A stretch of 64,000 bases of DNA from the NCBI GenBank assembly GCA_028673005.1, contig CM054117.1:52139870-52203869 (forward strand). The letters are read 5' to 3'. Below the pieces are notes generated by a model. It was given only the letters and a program-made list of their open reading frames with translations, did not search any database and was not told where the DNA came from. The translations under genes were made by a program, and so were the position numbers. This document shows, piece by piece, positions 21,604 to 33,912 of the stretch (the stretch's first letter is position 1; each line of letters opens with the position of its first letter). This DNA comes from Tanypteryx hageni (lineage: Eukaryota; Arthropoda; Insecta; Odonata; Petaluridae).

Positions 21604-23290
21604 CCTAGATAGATATAATTATATGTAAACGTCTTTTTAGGGCAAGATTGGCATTAGTAAGTCTTTTCCATCTAAATCTGTTTCATTTACAAGTAATAAA
21701 ATAAATTTAACATACATTATGAAGTACTGTTGTAAATGAAAGAGGAAGGATTCTTGCGGGAGAGAAAGTGGTAAAAGGAAAGAATGGAATATTGAAGGGG
21801 AAGCTTTATTTATATATTAATCAATCATTTAAGTTATACAGAGCGCCACCTGAGCCCTATATATCGGGCAAGAAAACAATCAATAGGAGTATGAAAATTT
21901 CTGAAAAGAGCAGTATAAATAATATAGACACCAACGAGGCCCACTAAGGAACGAGCTGAGAATGTATACTTATAAAAATAAATTTTTATAGTCATAATAT
22001 CAAAATAGTATCAGTGTTTTTAATTATAATTGAATTTTTTGGATTAATTTTTTATTGTTATAAAAAGAGAGGGAGACATCAATAACTGTGTATTGCAAGG
22101 AGATACTCATAGACGTGGCTAGGTCACTCGAAAGGGGCTTCTATTAGGTGAGATAGATTCTGCTGAAAAGGAATAGGTAAAGAGATACATATATTAGTAT
22201 AGAGGTAGCTGATAAAGGAGAGAATTAGAGCAGATAGAGACAGTGAGAGAGGCAGGAGAAGAAAGAAGGAGAATTGCGTGCGGTCGCATTGTGTTTGTGA
22301 TGGCCTTAAAAAATGAAAAAAAAAGTTTTTAGCCTCGTGTTTTTACGTGTGCGCGAAACGTAAGAGTGGTCTCCCCTTTTGTCTGGAACCTCTTTCTTGA
22401 GGAGCTTTATCTGACTCCCGAAATTTATTGGACTACAACGAGACGGTGAATCACTCTCTTTAATTGCCATGATAATGGCGACGGGTATTTTCTTTTCAGC
22501 CATGGGGTTTTTATGACCCTCGTCAAGCTGTGATACCACAAAGAAAACTTTGTCATTCTTTTGGAAAGGTTACTTTCTTTTCACACTCTTTACGTTTTCG
22601 ATGAGAATGCTTTTTTGATTATTTCGACTACACCACTTTCATTGCCATTTTAATTTGAAATTTAATTTTTAAAGATTATGCCGAAAACTTTCTGCAATCT
22701 CGGTTTAATTTGCTCCCTTGCATAAAATAAAAGTCAACTCACATTTACGTATATATTTCGTTTATTGTTAAATGACTTCAGAGGAATTTTTGTGCTAAAT
22801 TCCGAGTATTTTTTGTCGATGTTTAAGATTTTTTTTACTTTAGGGAGCGTTAGCATGTATTAACGTTACATTATTCATTCTCCTGATTTCTTCGAATTAA
22901 GATAGAATTTCTTTTGCCATACATAAAGTAATTTTCTTCGAGATTCTCTATCTTCTAATTTTTTTTATTATTTCTTTCATCAATCAGAGTTTAAATTATT
23001 TTTTCAAGTAAACGATCAAATCAAGATCGGATGTTGGTCAATGGTTTTACCTTTTGAAGAACCATATGAATTTTCTGCATCATTGGATTTATTTCGCTTA
23101 ACTTACATTATATCCTAGTTTATCCTGGTTTCCTCTGTTCTCATACGTATACGTAGTTAAATTCGTCGAACCTCTTTCAACTTCATGAAATGACAGAGAA
23201 AATCTTACGAAACTTCAAGACATGGATCTTCATAATAACGTATACGAATGCGAAGGGGTAAACACCTACTTCGACACACAGAACATTCGT
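21604..23290. other. AT-rich non-genic stretch
   Basis: No supported gene. A 77-codon minus-strand frame at 22306-22539 has no motif. Confidence 0.4.
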
Positions 23291-24748
23291 TATAACTAGG
23301 CTTGGTAGAATTCGTCGTTTATATTTTTTGAAAATCGACGATTTAAAACGACGTTTATTTTTCCGAGAGATTTTCGACGAATATTGACGCTTAAAATTAG
23401 TGCCACTATAGGCTTGGTAGTTTTCGACGTTTATTTTTCCTAAAAATAGGCGACTAATATCGACGTGTACTTTAATACATTTTACTAGGCTTGGTAGTTT
23501 TCGACGGTTATTTTTCCTAAAAAGCAACCACTAACATTGTTTATTTTACCTAAAAATCAACGACGTGCATCAAAGTTTATTTTTATACATTTAATTGGGG
23601 ATTTTAGTTTTCGACGTTTATATTTTGACTATAATAATCCAAAAGTTTGATTAGCCGGAAATACACACAAACATCGACGTTTATATTTCTTAAAAAGCGA
23701 TATCAAATATCGACGTTTATTTCAATACATTTCATCAATTTTTATTTATAAAAGCGTTATAAATTTAATTCCTTCTAAATAAATTTAACTAAAAGTGTAT
23801 ATATAAATAAAAATTTTTGTTTTATGCTGCTTTGTTCGTTGTTATCTATATTTTGGCGAATGTGTTGTTGTTGACTTCGACCACCAACCTGGAACAGTTA
23901 ATTTTTCGCAATAAATCAGAAAGTGTATTCTACTCGTTAATTCTCGCCCCTTATTTACGAAATCGTGATCATGAGTGAGAAATTAATGTGACGTATGATG
24001 CTTAACCTAATGTATGAATGAATATTTTGATGAAAAATATCTTATATTGTTGAGTAATAAACGACTATGAACGCGGAAAAAAGCCCCGAGTGCGTATATG
24101 GGACGATGCTCCTTCGACAGCAATGCAAAAGAAACTAAGCACGGGGGACACTCGCATACGGATTATATAAATTTTATGAAATGGCCCTTTTGGAAATTCC
24201 ATAAGGCCATCTGACGATTGGTACTCATTTTTCAGTTTGGGGGAACCTTTCATTTCGCCTCTTGGAGGAGGTCGGCAGATAATGTCGCGCAGAAGACGCA
24301 ATAGACGTTCACCGACTTATCGGTAAATGGAGTCCAAAGTGCATATGGATTATCGAATCTGGCCGAGGGTAAAGAAAGAGCGCAATAAACCGATCATAAT
24401 ATTTTGTCCTTTACCTTTGGATCCCATGGCTGTTCAGTATGTGCTCTTAAGACAGTGACATAATCGACATTAAAAAGCAAATGCCGAATGATGTGTGGCC
24501 GTTTGGTATGACAAATACATACGTACAGAGTGTCTCTACCGTTTTGGACGTTTGGTGGCAAAATATGTTAGGTTTGAGGGCGGATAACAAAGTTTTAAAA
24601 TCGTGACGCATAAATATCTTAGAAAATGTAGTAGTGAAAATCGATACTTATCAAAGACAATACATTTTCGTCGAATTTAAATTTTTAAAAATTTCGATGT
24701 TTATCGACATTTACCGATTTAAATCGAATCCTACCAAGTCTAGTTATA
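23291..24748. mobile_element. 'cgattt' family element with 24-bp terminal inverted repeats
   Basis: The left end TATAACTAGGCTTGGTAGAA(TTCG) at 23291-23314 matches the reverse of the right end at 24725-24748 at 22 of 24 positions. Inside the left end the phrase 'aggcttggtag(tt)ttcgacg' recurs near 23410 and 23487, followed by repeated 'atcgacgtttattt' blocks. The right end holds 'tttatcgacatttaccgatt' and 'taaatcgaatcctacc'. The middle (23730-24620) has no recognisable coding. I infer a non-autonomous DNA element of about 1.45 kb; the extra internal copies of the end suggest it grew by nested or tandem duplication of its terminus. Confidence 0.6.
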
Positions 24749-24985
24749 ACTTACGCTAAAAACTATAGTGATGACGGGCGTATAGACAATACACCAACTC
24801 ATTACGGTTTAATTATTTTAATCTGCACAACTCAAAAAAAGCATCCTACGCCAAATATAAAATATTCAGGTAAACACGTAATCCTCTTCCTTATCCATAT
24901 CCCATTTGGTATGCATGATATCATGAAGATAGCAACAATACTTGACAACAATTGCATGACAAATTGATTTGAAAGGCTTATATTA
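24749..24985. other. Spacer between two mobile elements
   Basis: No gene or repeat seen. Ends in the TA (24984-24985) that borders the Tc1-like element. Confidence 0.5.
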
Positions 24986-24994
24986 CAGGTTTAT

Positions 24995-25183
24995 CGGCTA
25001 TTATAAACACATTATCGGAAGTTATAGACACATTATTGTTAGTTATAAACAAAGTATCGGTAGTTATAAACACATTATTGGTAGTTATAAACAAAGTATC
25101 AGTAGTTATAAACAAACTATCAGTAGTTATAAACACATTATCGTGAATTATAGACAGAGTATTGATAATTATAAACAATACTA
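24995..25183 (+). repeat. Left terminal array of nine 21-bp repeats
   Basis: Units start at 24995, 25016, 25037, 25058, 25079, 25100, 25121, 25142 and 25163, with no insertions or deletions. The common core is 'agttataaacacattat' or 'agttataaacaaagtat'. Unit 8 is 'gaattatagacagagtat'. The array begins nine bases inside the element end. Such arrays in Tc1-like inverted repeats may be transposase binding sites, but nine units per end is many more than the two direct repeats of well-known Tc1 relatives. Confidence 0.95.
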
Positions 25184-25196
25184 ACCCTACCCTATA

Positions 25197-26278
25197 ATGG
25201 AAGAAAACTCTCAGGAAATAGTAAATGAAAATGGAATACAGAGTGAACTAAATGATTCAGTTGCTAGAACAAGAAAGAAAAGAACCTCAATAACCGACGA
25301 AAAAATTGAAGTATTTAAAAATATGAGAGAACAAGGTGAGTCAGCGGTTAAAATGGCAAAAAACTTGGGCGTATCTGTATCTGTTGTGTACAAACTAATG
25401 AGGAAAATACACGAAGCTGAGGAAAATATGGAAGAAGTTGATTTAACACGGAAGAAGCCTGGACCCAAACCGCAACAAGTTTCTAGATTATCGGACAAAA
25501 TATGTGAAATTATTCAAGCCGACTGCTCATTGACACAAAAAAGCATTCAAGAAAAGTTGAGAGAATATGACTTCATCTGCACACAGTCTACTATATCGAC
25601 AAATCTAAAAAATATTGGCATTACAAGAAAAAGATTGAAAAGAGAGTTTCAAAATCCACAACACCTGAAGTTTTATCAAAAAGGAAAATATATTCTCGTG
25701 AAATCATGAGGATTCCATCAGGAAGAATGTTATTTCTAGATGAAACTGGTTTTAATCTACATAGTACCAACAATTATGGATATTCTCCTAAAAATATAGA
25801 TGCTATCAAAAAGGTTCCTACGAACCGTGGGAGAAACATAAGTTTGATAGCTGTGCTCGCTATAAACGGAATTAAGAATTATAAAATAAAAGTTGGTGCT
25901 TATAACACAGAATATTTCGTTGACTTTCTTCAAGACTGCAAATCAAAGAATGTTTTTAAGGAAGGTGATATCGTTATTATGGACAATGCGAAGTTTCACC
26001 ACAGCTCTGAAGTGATTACTTGGCTTGCCGCAAATAATGTTTGCTACAAATTTCTTCCCCCTTAAAGTCCGCAATTGAACCCAATTGAAGAGGTTTTTAG
26101 TGTGCTTAAAAGTAGATACCATGCTATTCGTCCTACTCCTGAAACGTCGTTACAGCTCCAAGAATATGTCGCAAGATACATTGACAGGATGAATAATGAT
26201 AGTACATTACGTTTTGAGGCTTTTTATGGCAACATGTTGAGATATCGCGATTTGGCTTTTCAAGGTCTTTCATTTTAA
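25197..26278 (+). pseudogene. Tc1-like DD34E transposase, one frameshift and one stop
   Basis: An ATG at 25197 follows the left array directly. The first frame (25197-25709) gives a basic N-terminus (RTRKKRTSITDEKIEVFKNM), then helix-turn-helix segments (VKMAKNLGVSVSVVYKLMRK) and a second one (QKSIQEKLREYDFICTQSTI), as in paired-like Tc1 DNA-binding domains, with a KKPGPKPQ linker between. Near 25690 the frame shifts, and the catalytic core continues from about 25706 with FLDETGFN (first Asp), IVIMDNAKFHH (second Asp), an in-frame TAA at 26063-26065 after KFLPP, then SPQLNPIEEVFSVLK (Glu). Counting residues from the second Asp to the Glu leaves 34 between them, hence DD34E. All three catalytic residues remain. 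Total length, about 355 codons, is normal for the family. The two lesions make this copy inactive unless repaired by recombination. Confidence 0.9.
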
Positions 26279-26902
26279 ATAATTACATATGTACATTCTA
26301 TTTTTCCCTTTTCAATTCTCCTTTTTGTTCATTGTAGTATGTATGTATCATATCTTATATGTATACTACAAAAGTTAATTAATTGTATGTATTTAACAAA
26401 CATTTTAAAGGAAAATGAATGTTACCTAATTATATTTATAATTACTTGATTGTGTACTGACTAAATATGTATGTACCTACTATGTATAATTCTCTACAGA
26501 TATGAATTCTTTTTCATTGTACATATTATACAATGTATTCACTATTACCTACGCATCATTTCTCGTGCCGCCTTTAATCATAGATTTGTGCATTGTATCA
26601 TTAATTAAACACAAAATTAATGGAAATCGGTAATTTATTCTATTTAATTTTTCTTTATGAATTTTTATGTACCGAAAAGGAGTTGAGTTCATTTATCGAT
26701 AACAACTCACAAAAATTAGTAAGCGAGAAAGAGTGGCTGAAAAAATATTTTCATTTTCATTAGCATTTGTGTTTTCCATATTTGTCTTCTCAACAGAATC
26801 AATATTTTCTCTTGATTTTTGAGTTGACCTCATTATTTTCGTTTCCAAAACACTAAAACAATTTTTTACATATTCCCTAAATTTTAGCGTTATGGCCAGG
26901 TT

Positions 26903-27095
26903 TTGTTTATAATTATCGATACTCTGTCTATAATTCACGATAATGTGTTTATAACTACTGATAGTTTGTTTATAACCACTGATACTTTGTTTATAACTAT
27001 CAATAATGTGTTTATAACTTCCGATACTGTGTTTATAACTATCGATAATGTGTCTATAAATTTCGATACTGTGTTTATAATAGCCGATAACCCTG
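26903..27095 (-). repeat. Right terminal array of nine 21-bp repeats
   Basis: Read on the minus strand, nine units match the left array unit for unit, including the distinctive eighth unit 'gaattatagacagagtat'. The unit order is preserved between the two ends, so the arrays were copied as blocks and did not expand independently. It includes the terminal CAGGGTTATCGGC. Confidence 0.95.
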
Positions 27096-27097
27096 TA

Positions 27098-28680
27098 TGT
27101 AGGAATTTGTTCATAAATCATGTTTTAGATATAGTAAATTTGCAACCGCAATTGTTGTGCCCGAGTTTTGCAAAAAAAGACTTTGAATGATTATCAGTTT
27201 ATCCGTTAAAGTCGGACAATTGCCAGATCTTTTCTCCTTTCCATAATATCATATCATATATAATAGGATAGAGTTTATTTTATCTAAAATATGGGCGACG
27301 TCATTAATTTATGGAAGCCGCACAATTTTTATGAAAACCGTAGTGGTATTATACAAAGTACAAATATCAAGTCATTCCCATTTACACAGCGAAGATTAAT
27401 TTTTGTCTAATTAATATGCATTTTTTCGATGCTACCGAGTTTAACTTGGTCTGCCGCTCAACCCTTCTTCATCATCCTCCAAGTTCAATACGAGGTTGGC
27501 GTCTAAATAATTTTAAAGATATGAATGAGAAAAAACGTACTTCGAGGAAGTTTCAGCGCTAAAATTACGTGCATGACGAGTTATATTATTTTTGTTTTAT
27601 TTTATTCTTCCATAATTTTACGGTGGATTTGTTATTCAAAGAAATGTTAGGGCTCGAGATAAGAATTCGGTGCGACGAAAATGAAAAAGGAGAGAGACTG
27701 GAAGGCAAAAAAATACTTTCTCGAAATGCGTTTATCGCCGAGAGAAATTTCTCCACCCGGCGAAACAAGTTCCGCATTTATTATCGAAGGAAGCTTCGTT
27801 GCTTTTTTATCGAAATGCAAAAAGTATGTCGAGTTGGGCGAGAGAAAGGAAAAAGTTTTCGTTCTAAAAAAAGGTTAAGGTGTGAAGAGCACATTCCTTC
27901 AGAAACTCTTCTGAGTGCACATCCATCACACCCTCTGTAGGCGTATATATGTATCGTATAGGGTTTTTCGGAAATGTGTTTCATAATTCAGGGCGTGGAC
28001 TCAGGAGGTCAAACTGAAGCAAAAAGTTTCAATCAACGTGGGTCGACAAATGTTCCGTAGCCGAGTTACTTCCACTCTATGTCGCCGATGCTACAGTGGC
28101 AACATGTGCAAGACTCCTGCGAAACAGTTCGTGTTTATCAATACGTTTCCCGGCTTGTGAGCTACACTTAAATACGTCGCGCAGAAGCATTTGTAAAGGT
28201 ATGGTAGAATAGCCGAGCAATGGATATGAATAAACGTCCCGTTTGATTGATATTGGTGTTAATTTTCGACAGTAGTATCAACTACACGAACACATTTCCA
28301 AAACACCGATTTTGTGCAGACACACATATTTATAAATATACTCCATGTCAAAAGTATTAGGATACAGAGAAACTATTATATCGCGTCTTTTTTCGGCATT
28401 TCTCCCTCGAGCTCAATTCCTTTCTTATTAATTACTATTGTACATATAGGTACTCGCGTCATCTCCCTCACTTGTCTTTTATCTCGTTGCATTCTCTCTC
28501 TTCTCAGAATGGCTTATTCTCCCCTGCTTAATCCTTTATCCCTCTTTTCTTTCCATCCCTTCCACCCCTCATTTAACCTTCCCCTCTCGTAACCTTACTC
28601 GATAAAAAGGTTCAGGTGCGAAGTGTTCGGTAGGAAAAATGACGGGGCAAGGAAGAGCGACGTTGATATATAGGGATGCG
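27098..28680. other. Non-genic stretch
   Basis: Several overlapping short frames lie at 27570-27980 on both strands, none with a known motif. No RNA or repeat recognised. Confidence 0.4.
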
Positions 28681-29110
28681 GGTATTGGTAACGTTATGGG
28701 TGGAGTGAAGGCGTGGAGAAGAGGATGAGACGAGTAGGCCGGTGAGGGAGACGAGCAGGCCGGTGAGGGAGACGAGCAACAAGGATTTAGAGAGAAAGGT
28801 TCGGTAGTACGTGAGAGAAAGAGAGACAGAGGAAATGAAAGGGATTAAGGTGGTAAAAGGGGGTTGGAGTGTAGGGTGTTGGTCTGAGTAAAGTGAGTTG
28901 GGGAGAAAGGATGGGATGGGTGAAAGTATGGCGGAAGAAAAAGGCGGCAGAGGCGGGTGGCGAAAGGAAATGGATGTGAGCCGAGGGAGGAGAAAAAGAG
29001 ACGGGAGAGAGATTGGGGGTGGATGAGAGGTCGAGTATGGGTGGGACCTTTTTGCGTATTTGAGTGTGTGGAGAAATTAAAGGAAGGCAGAGATGGAGTG
29101 ATAAGGAAAT
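28681..29110. repeat. Purine-rich (GA/GGA) tract
   Basis: Strong strand bias to G and A, with a short direct duplication: 'gaggccggtgagggagacga' type phrases repeat near 28735 and 28757. The minus-strand frame across it is a Pro/Ser/Phe-rich composition artefact. Confidence 0.65.
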
Positions 29111-30964
29111 GAGGTTTCAGAAAATAACGGTGAGAATGTTTGAAGATTGGTGCCACTATGTTCACGAACTCAGGAGCACAGTATATAAAAAAATGATGGT
29201 AGGTATGTTGGAGAAAATTCGTAATAGTTTCATGAAAGATGCAGCTGTAATTATTTTAAAATATAGGTGGATGCTATTTAATTTTTATTATTCGATAGTC
29301 GATTTTGGTGAGCATATACAAAGGAATACAAAGAAGAATGAAAATTACTTCTTTGCATTTTATTTGAGATGCAGTTGTCGGTATCCATTAGACATTTTTA
29401 TTTAGTTTGACGCCATATAAATTCTTCGGGAATAGCTCAAAGTTTTGTTTTATTTCCAAAGTTTTTGCTATATCAAAAATTTATTTTTTATTTAAAAAAG
29501 AAAATAAATAATTTCGACTTATATTTTAGTTCTCTCCATACCATTAACTCTATGGTTGAACTTTTAAAATCCAAACGATGAATTGCACTGCAAAAGAAAT
29601 TGGTATCCATGCCTCAATTCAAAACAACTACTCTGGTATGCTAATAAACTACTTGAATATTTGATATTTTATGCATATTAAATTTTCAATCATATCTTAC
29701 TAGTTTCAGTAGGTCTCATTACCATATTTTATATAAAATTAATAAATCTTCATCCAAGAATCCCTAAAACTCTTCGTCCGTAAACGCAAAGATCATTAAA
29801 ATTTATCTCTCCCTTCTTAATTAGTTGTTCATTCTTCTTTCACCCCAAAAATTATTAATAATATGTTTTTCGATTCGTCAATTCTGATCTTTCTTTTCGT
29901 TTAATTATTTATATTGTAAATTTTACAATGATACGATAAAAAATATCTATCAGCCATAGTATTTTTGAAGAGTTAGTATGATTTCTTCACGAACATTTAT
30001 TACCGTTTTTTCATGTTTAAGTTTAAAACAGGGTGACAGGTTAGTAATAATTTGCTATTCCGCATTACAAAGTTACATTCTTCTATGAGATTTTATCTTT
30101 CATCCGGGACTGAGTGACCTATTAGACTTCGTCTGACACTTTGTAATGAAGGACAAAGAAGATTGTTATATAAAAAATCATAGTCTCGAACAGTTATTTC
30201 TTATAGGGATGTCTTCTACTATAAGTTTTGCTTTTTAAAGCTTGAACATTTGTTTGCTGGATAAAATTAATTTCCAGAGATAATGATCTTGTTTCACTGT
30301 GTCAAATCATTAGTTTGAGTTGTACCTCGATGAAATTTTTCGCGTTCACTTGCACCAACTCACCTTTCGACCTTTTATATCTGCTCGGGCGTAATGTTAA
30401 CAGTCGTGGGTCCCATACATGTTTCCGAGTGAATATTTAAATTCACATCGAGAAGTCTGAATATAAATATTCAATTTTATTAACTTATAAGGATTTCCTC
30501 GGCCTTTAAAGGGACTTCTTTATTCCGGCATAATATGCAGGTATATGCTAAGGGAGATTTTTTACGAGATTCTTTTCTTTAGCAAACTAGGCTGTCAACC
30601 CTTTCTTTCTCCGGGAGGAGTACAACGGAAACACATGGAAAAGAACCAGCTTCAGTTATCGATTTTCTCTATTTACATTTGTTATTGAATATTGAATTTA
30701 TATATAACTTCATTGCCGAATAAAATATAAAGTTTTCCGGTTTAGAGTTTTTTTAATTTTCAGTTTTGGAGTTCAAACCGATCTGGTACTTCACAACGCT
30801 GAAGGTGTTCATGGTGACAGCCACCTTACCAGCTTGCATTATTGTTAAAGGCAAATAAGGGCATGAACAAAATAGGAATATGAAAATAATGAACAAACTC
30901 TACCCTTAGAAAAAAGTAAAAAGAAAAAAGAATAGAACGATTAGGGAGCAAATGTTACATAAAA
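29111..30964. other. AT-rich non-genic stretch
   Basis: No supported gene. A 113-codon plus frame at 29064-29405 has no recognisable domain. Confidence 0.4.
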
Positions 30965-31097
30965 AGGAAAAATCTGATGTGGTCACCACATGACTTTCTC
31001 CATATCTGTAATATAATAAGTATTTTAAGAAAACGAGAAAATTTTAGACTTTACAAAGAACAGAAATAAACTCAAACCATAGCCTTCTGATATTGGA
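30965..31097 (+). repeat. RTE-related repeat fragment with palindromic end
   Basis: Begins 'aatctgatgtggtcaccaca' with the palindrome ATGTGGTCACCACAT, then 'gactttctccatatctgtaat'. It is the reverse complement of the ends of the repeats at 53600-54360 and 59640-60570. Its last part encodes, on the plus strand, NSNHSLLILD, resembling the endonuclease S(D/G)HSLLILD motif. It stops where the LINE 3' tail (ATC)n begins. Confidence 0.65.
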
Positions 31098-33909
31098 TCA
31101 TCATCATCATAGGTAGTCTGTCCGTAGACAGGTCCGTGATTATTCTTGGTTAAACCTGGTTCTCCATATACTCCTATTTTCCGCTGTCCTCTTTATATCT
31201 TGATAACTCTCTTTCCCTTTCAAATCGTCTATCAGCTGAAACCTTTTCCTACCTCTTTCCCTTTTCCCATCTAGTTTTCCTTCTAACACGTCTTTAATCA
31301 TACTCTCTCTCCTCAGGTAATGTCCAACACAGTTAGCCTTCCTCTTTCTGATAGTCTGTATAATCATTCGCTTCTCTCCTATTCTTCGTAGCACTTCATC
31401 GTTTTTCATCCTATCTGTCCGTTTTATCTTCAGCATTCTCCTCCAAGTCCACATTTCAAAGCTTTCCAAGTATTTGATGTCATTTTTCCTTAGCGTCCAT
31501 GTTTCTGCCCCATACAATGCTATACTCCATACGTAGCATTTTATCAACTTCCTGCGGATATCTTCCCTTATATTCCCTTTAAGTAGTTGTTTCTTTCTCC
31601 TGAAAGCCGCTTTTGCTTTTCCTATTCTAGTTTTGATCTCATCCGTACATTTTGCCTCTCGTGTTATGATACTTCCAAGGTATTTATATTCTGAAACTTG
31701 TTCTAATGGCTTTCCCCCAATAGTTATGTTCAGATTCTCTTCTTTACCCGATATTCGAATGACCTTGGATTTTGCTGTATTTATTTCCATACCGTATTTT
31801 CTACCTGTTATCACTAGTCTATTTATCATTTTTTGTAGCTCCTCTTCCTTTCTTGCTAGAAGTACTTGATCATCTGCGTATTTTACTGTTCTTATAATCC
31901 TTCCTCCAATTTTGAAATCCCCTGTGCCTTCTAAAACTTCTTGCATTAGACTTTCTCCATATATATTGAATAGGGTTGGCGATAGGCAGCAGCCTTGTCT
32001 TACTCCTCTACCGATATTTATTCCGCAGGTGTCCACATTTTCAAACCTGACCTTTACAACTTGATTCTCATATAGATTCCTAATCAGTCTCCTGTTTTTT
32101 CAGTCTACACCTATATCCTTTAATATCTTCATCAACTTTACCCAATTTACTCTATCAAAGGCCTTCTGCCAGTCTACGAAACATGCGCAGATATCTTGAC
32201 TGTATTCTATTGCCCTTTCTGATATGATTCTAACTACTCCTATAGCATCTCTAGTTCCTCGTCCTTTTCTGAAACCGAATTGATCTTCCCCTATTATTTC
32301 TTCTGCCTTTTTCTCCAGCCTTTTATTAAGAATCCTCGTGATGATCTTCGATGTGTGTGACAGAAGGCTTATAGTTCTGTAATCTTTACACTGCATTGCC
32401 TTTGGCTTCTTCTTTAGAGGGATCATTGTTACTTCTAGGAAATCCTGAGGCCACTCTCCCGTGTCGTAAATCTTATTATTAAATTTCGTGATCGCTTTTA
32501 GTCCTTCTGATCCTATGACTTTAAGTATCTCAGCCGGTATTCCATCGCTGCCCGTGGCTTTCCCCTTCTTTAGTTCCACTATCGCCTTTTCTACTTCGCT
32601 CTCCATAATACTTGGTCCTAAGTTGTCTTCTTCAATGTTTTCCTCATTTTCCAGTTCTATTTTTTGCCGCTCCTGCCTGTTTGCTGTATAATTCCTTAAT
32701 GTATTCTTCCCATACCTGTGCTACATCCTTTGTTTCTGAGACTATCTTCCTATCCGTATTCGTAATTCCTTTACCACAAATTCCATTAGACTTCTTATCT
32801 TCTAATTCCAGTGCCCTAGCGTACATCATATCGTACCGTCCTAACTTCTCCATTTGTTCTATTTCATCACATTTTCCTTTTATCCAATTTTCTCTAGCTT
32901 TATTTGTTACCCTTCTCAACTCATTGTTTATACGCCTATAGTTGGCTCTACCTTCTTCACTGTTAACGTTTTTCCATTTTCGTCTCTCATCCATTTTCTC
33001 CAGCATTTCCTTCGTGATCCATGGTTTTCTGATTTTCTTCTCTTGTTTTACAATCTCTTTATCCAAGGTATCCTTGATACTGGTTTTAATTTCATCCCAT
33101 TCTATATCAACGGTCTTCGGTTTGTTTTCCAACTTTCTTAGGTTATCTTCCAACTTCATGCTGACTACATCCTGCCTTTCTTTCAGTTTTTCTAGATCCC
33201 AGGTCTGTCTTTCTCTTCTCGTTTTTCTTATTTGTTTGAGCTTTGTACTCACGTCAAGTATTAGAAGGCTGTGACCTGAATCAATGTCTGCTCCTTGCAA
33301 TGCCTTGGCGTTCTTTATGCTGTTCCTGAATCTTTGTTTTACAAGGATGTAATCTATTTGGCATCTCATTCTATCTCCTGGACTTTTCCATGTGTATAAC
33401 CTTCGTTTATGGTTTTTGAACCATGTATTAGTCACTACAAGGTCATTATTGATGCAGAATTCTACGAGTTTCTCCCCTCCTCGATTTCTCTTCCCAAGTC
33501 CGTATTGCCCGACAACATTTTCTTCCTGTCCTTCTCCGACTATGCTGTTCCAATCTCCCATTATTATGCAGTTTACCTTTCCTCTTCCGTCTTCTTCGTA
33601 AATTTCATTAATTTGATCATAGATCTCATCTATTTCTTCATCGTCATGAGCTGACGTTGGCATATATACCTGGATTATCAGCGTGTCCACTGGGACTGCT
33701 TTTAGCTTTATTGCCATCAGTCTATCGTTCGTTGCTATTATCTTTGTCACGCTTTTCATCATATCTTTCCTAAGTACCAGAGCTACTCTCCTTTCCCCAC
33801 TATTTCCTCCAGAATAAACTACCGTGAATTCTTCCGAGTCGAACTGTCCTTCTCCCTCCCATCTAGTTTCGCTTATCCCTATAATGTCAACTCTATTTCT
33901 TCTTATTTC

Positions 33910-33912
<3 letters not shown>
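31098..33912 (-). mobile_element. RTE-type LINE, 5'-truncated
   Basis: A non-LTR retrotransposon on the minus strand, about 2.8 kb, with an apurinic endonuclease domain followed by a reverse transcriptase and a C-terminal domain in one original reading frame. The 3' end reads 'ctacggacagactacctatg' and closes with (ATG/ATC)n trinucleotides at 31098-31110, a tail type common in the RTE clade. The 5' end is cut off within the endonuclease at a (TA)n tract. A second 3'-end copy lies at 49652-49910. Confidence 0.9.
31140..33912 (-). pseudogene. RTE-type endonuclease/reverse transcriptase, one frameshift and one stop
   Basis: The protein starts, truncated, at RRNRVDIIGISETRWEGEG, continues through the endonuclease motifs NCIIMGDWNSIVGEG, RLYTWKSPGDRMRCQIDYIL and DIDSGHSLLILD, and a lysine-rich linker. 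The frame shifts near 32650. The reverse transcriptase follows: GKATGSDGIPAEIL, KDYRTISLLSHTSKIITRIL, EDQFGFRKGRGTRDAIGVVR, CFVDWQKAFDRVNW, a TGA at 32100-32102 (a Trp codon is expected), then RGVRQGCCLSPTLFNIYGES, VKYADDQVLLARKEEEL (the YADD catalytic box) and EYKYLGSIIT. The C-terminal domain has ALYGAETWTLRK, MWTWRRMLKIKRTDR and ends SIWRTRFNQE. Order and motifs match RTE-clade proteins. The GDWNS, SGHSL and YADD residues are intact, so decay is slight: essentially two lesions besides the 5' loss. Confidence 0.92.

Larger units (their letters stand above)
24986..27095 (+). mobile_element. Tc1/mariner-type transposon with repeat-array ends
   Basis: A 2,110-bp element. The left end reads CAGGTTTATCGGCTATTATA and the right end in reverse CAGGGTTATCGGCTATTATA. 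A TA lies at 24984-24985 and at 27096-27097, the expected target duplication. Both ends are ~195-bp inverted repeats, each built from nine direct 21-bp units. The single gene inside is a broken DD34E transposase on the plus strand. Between gene and right end (26280-26900) lies AT-rich, apparently non-coding sequence. Confidence 0.9.

Noticed and set aside
24995..25183. Regular 21-bp repeats resembling a CRISPR-like array
   Set aside because: There are no unique spacers, the units abut directly, and the array is mirrored at the other end of a Tc1-like transposon.
26693..27121. 142-codon minus-strand open frame across the right end of the Tc1-like element
   Set aside because: Its first half is the 21-bp array read as a seven-residue repeat, and the rest has no recognised motif. 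The transposase lies on the other strand.
30770..30850. A short GC-richer patch that could be a small exon (reads MNTFSVVKYQIGLN on the minus strand)
   Set aside because: Too short, no matching neighbour exons, and no recognised family.
31633..33654. Multiple plus-strand frames of 67-110 codons
   Set aside because: They are antisense shadows of the RTE-type LINE, which has clear endonuclease and reverse transcriptase motifs on the minus strand.
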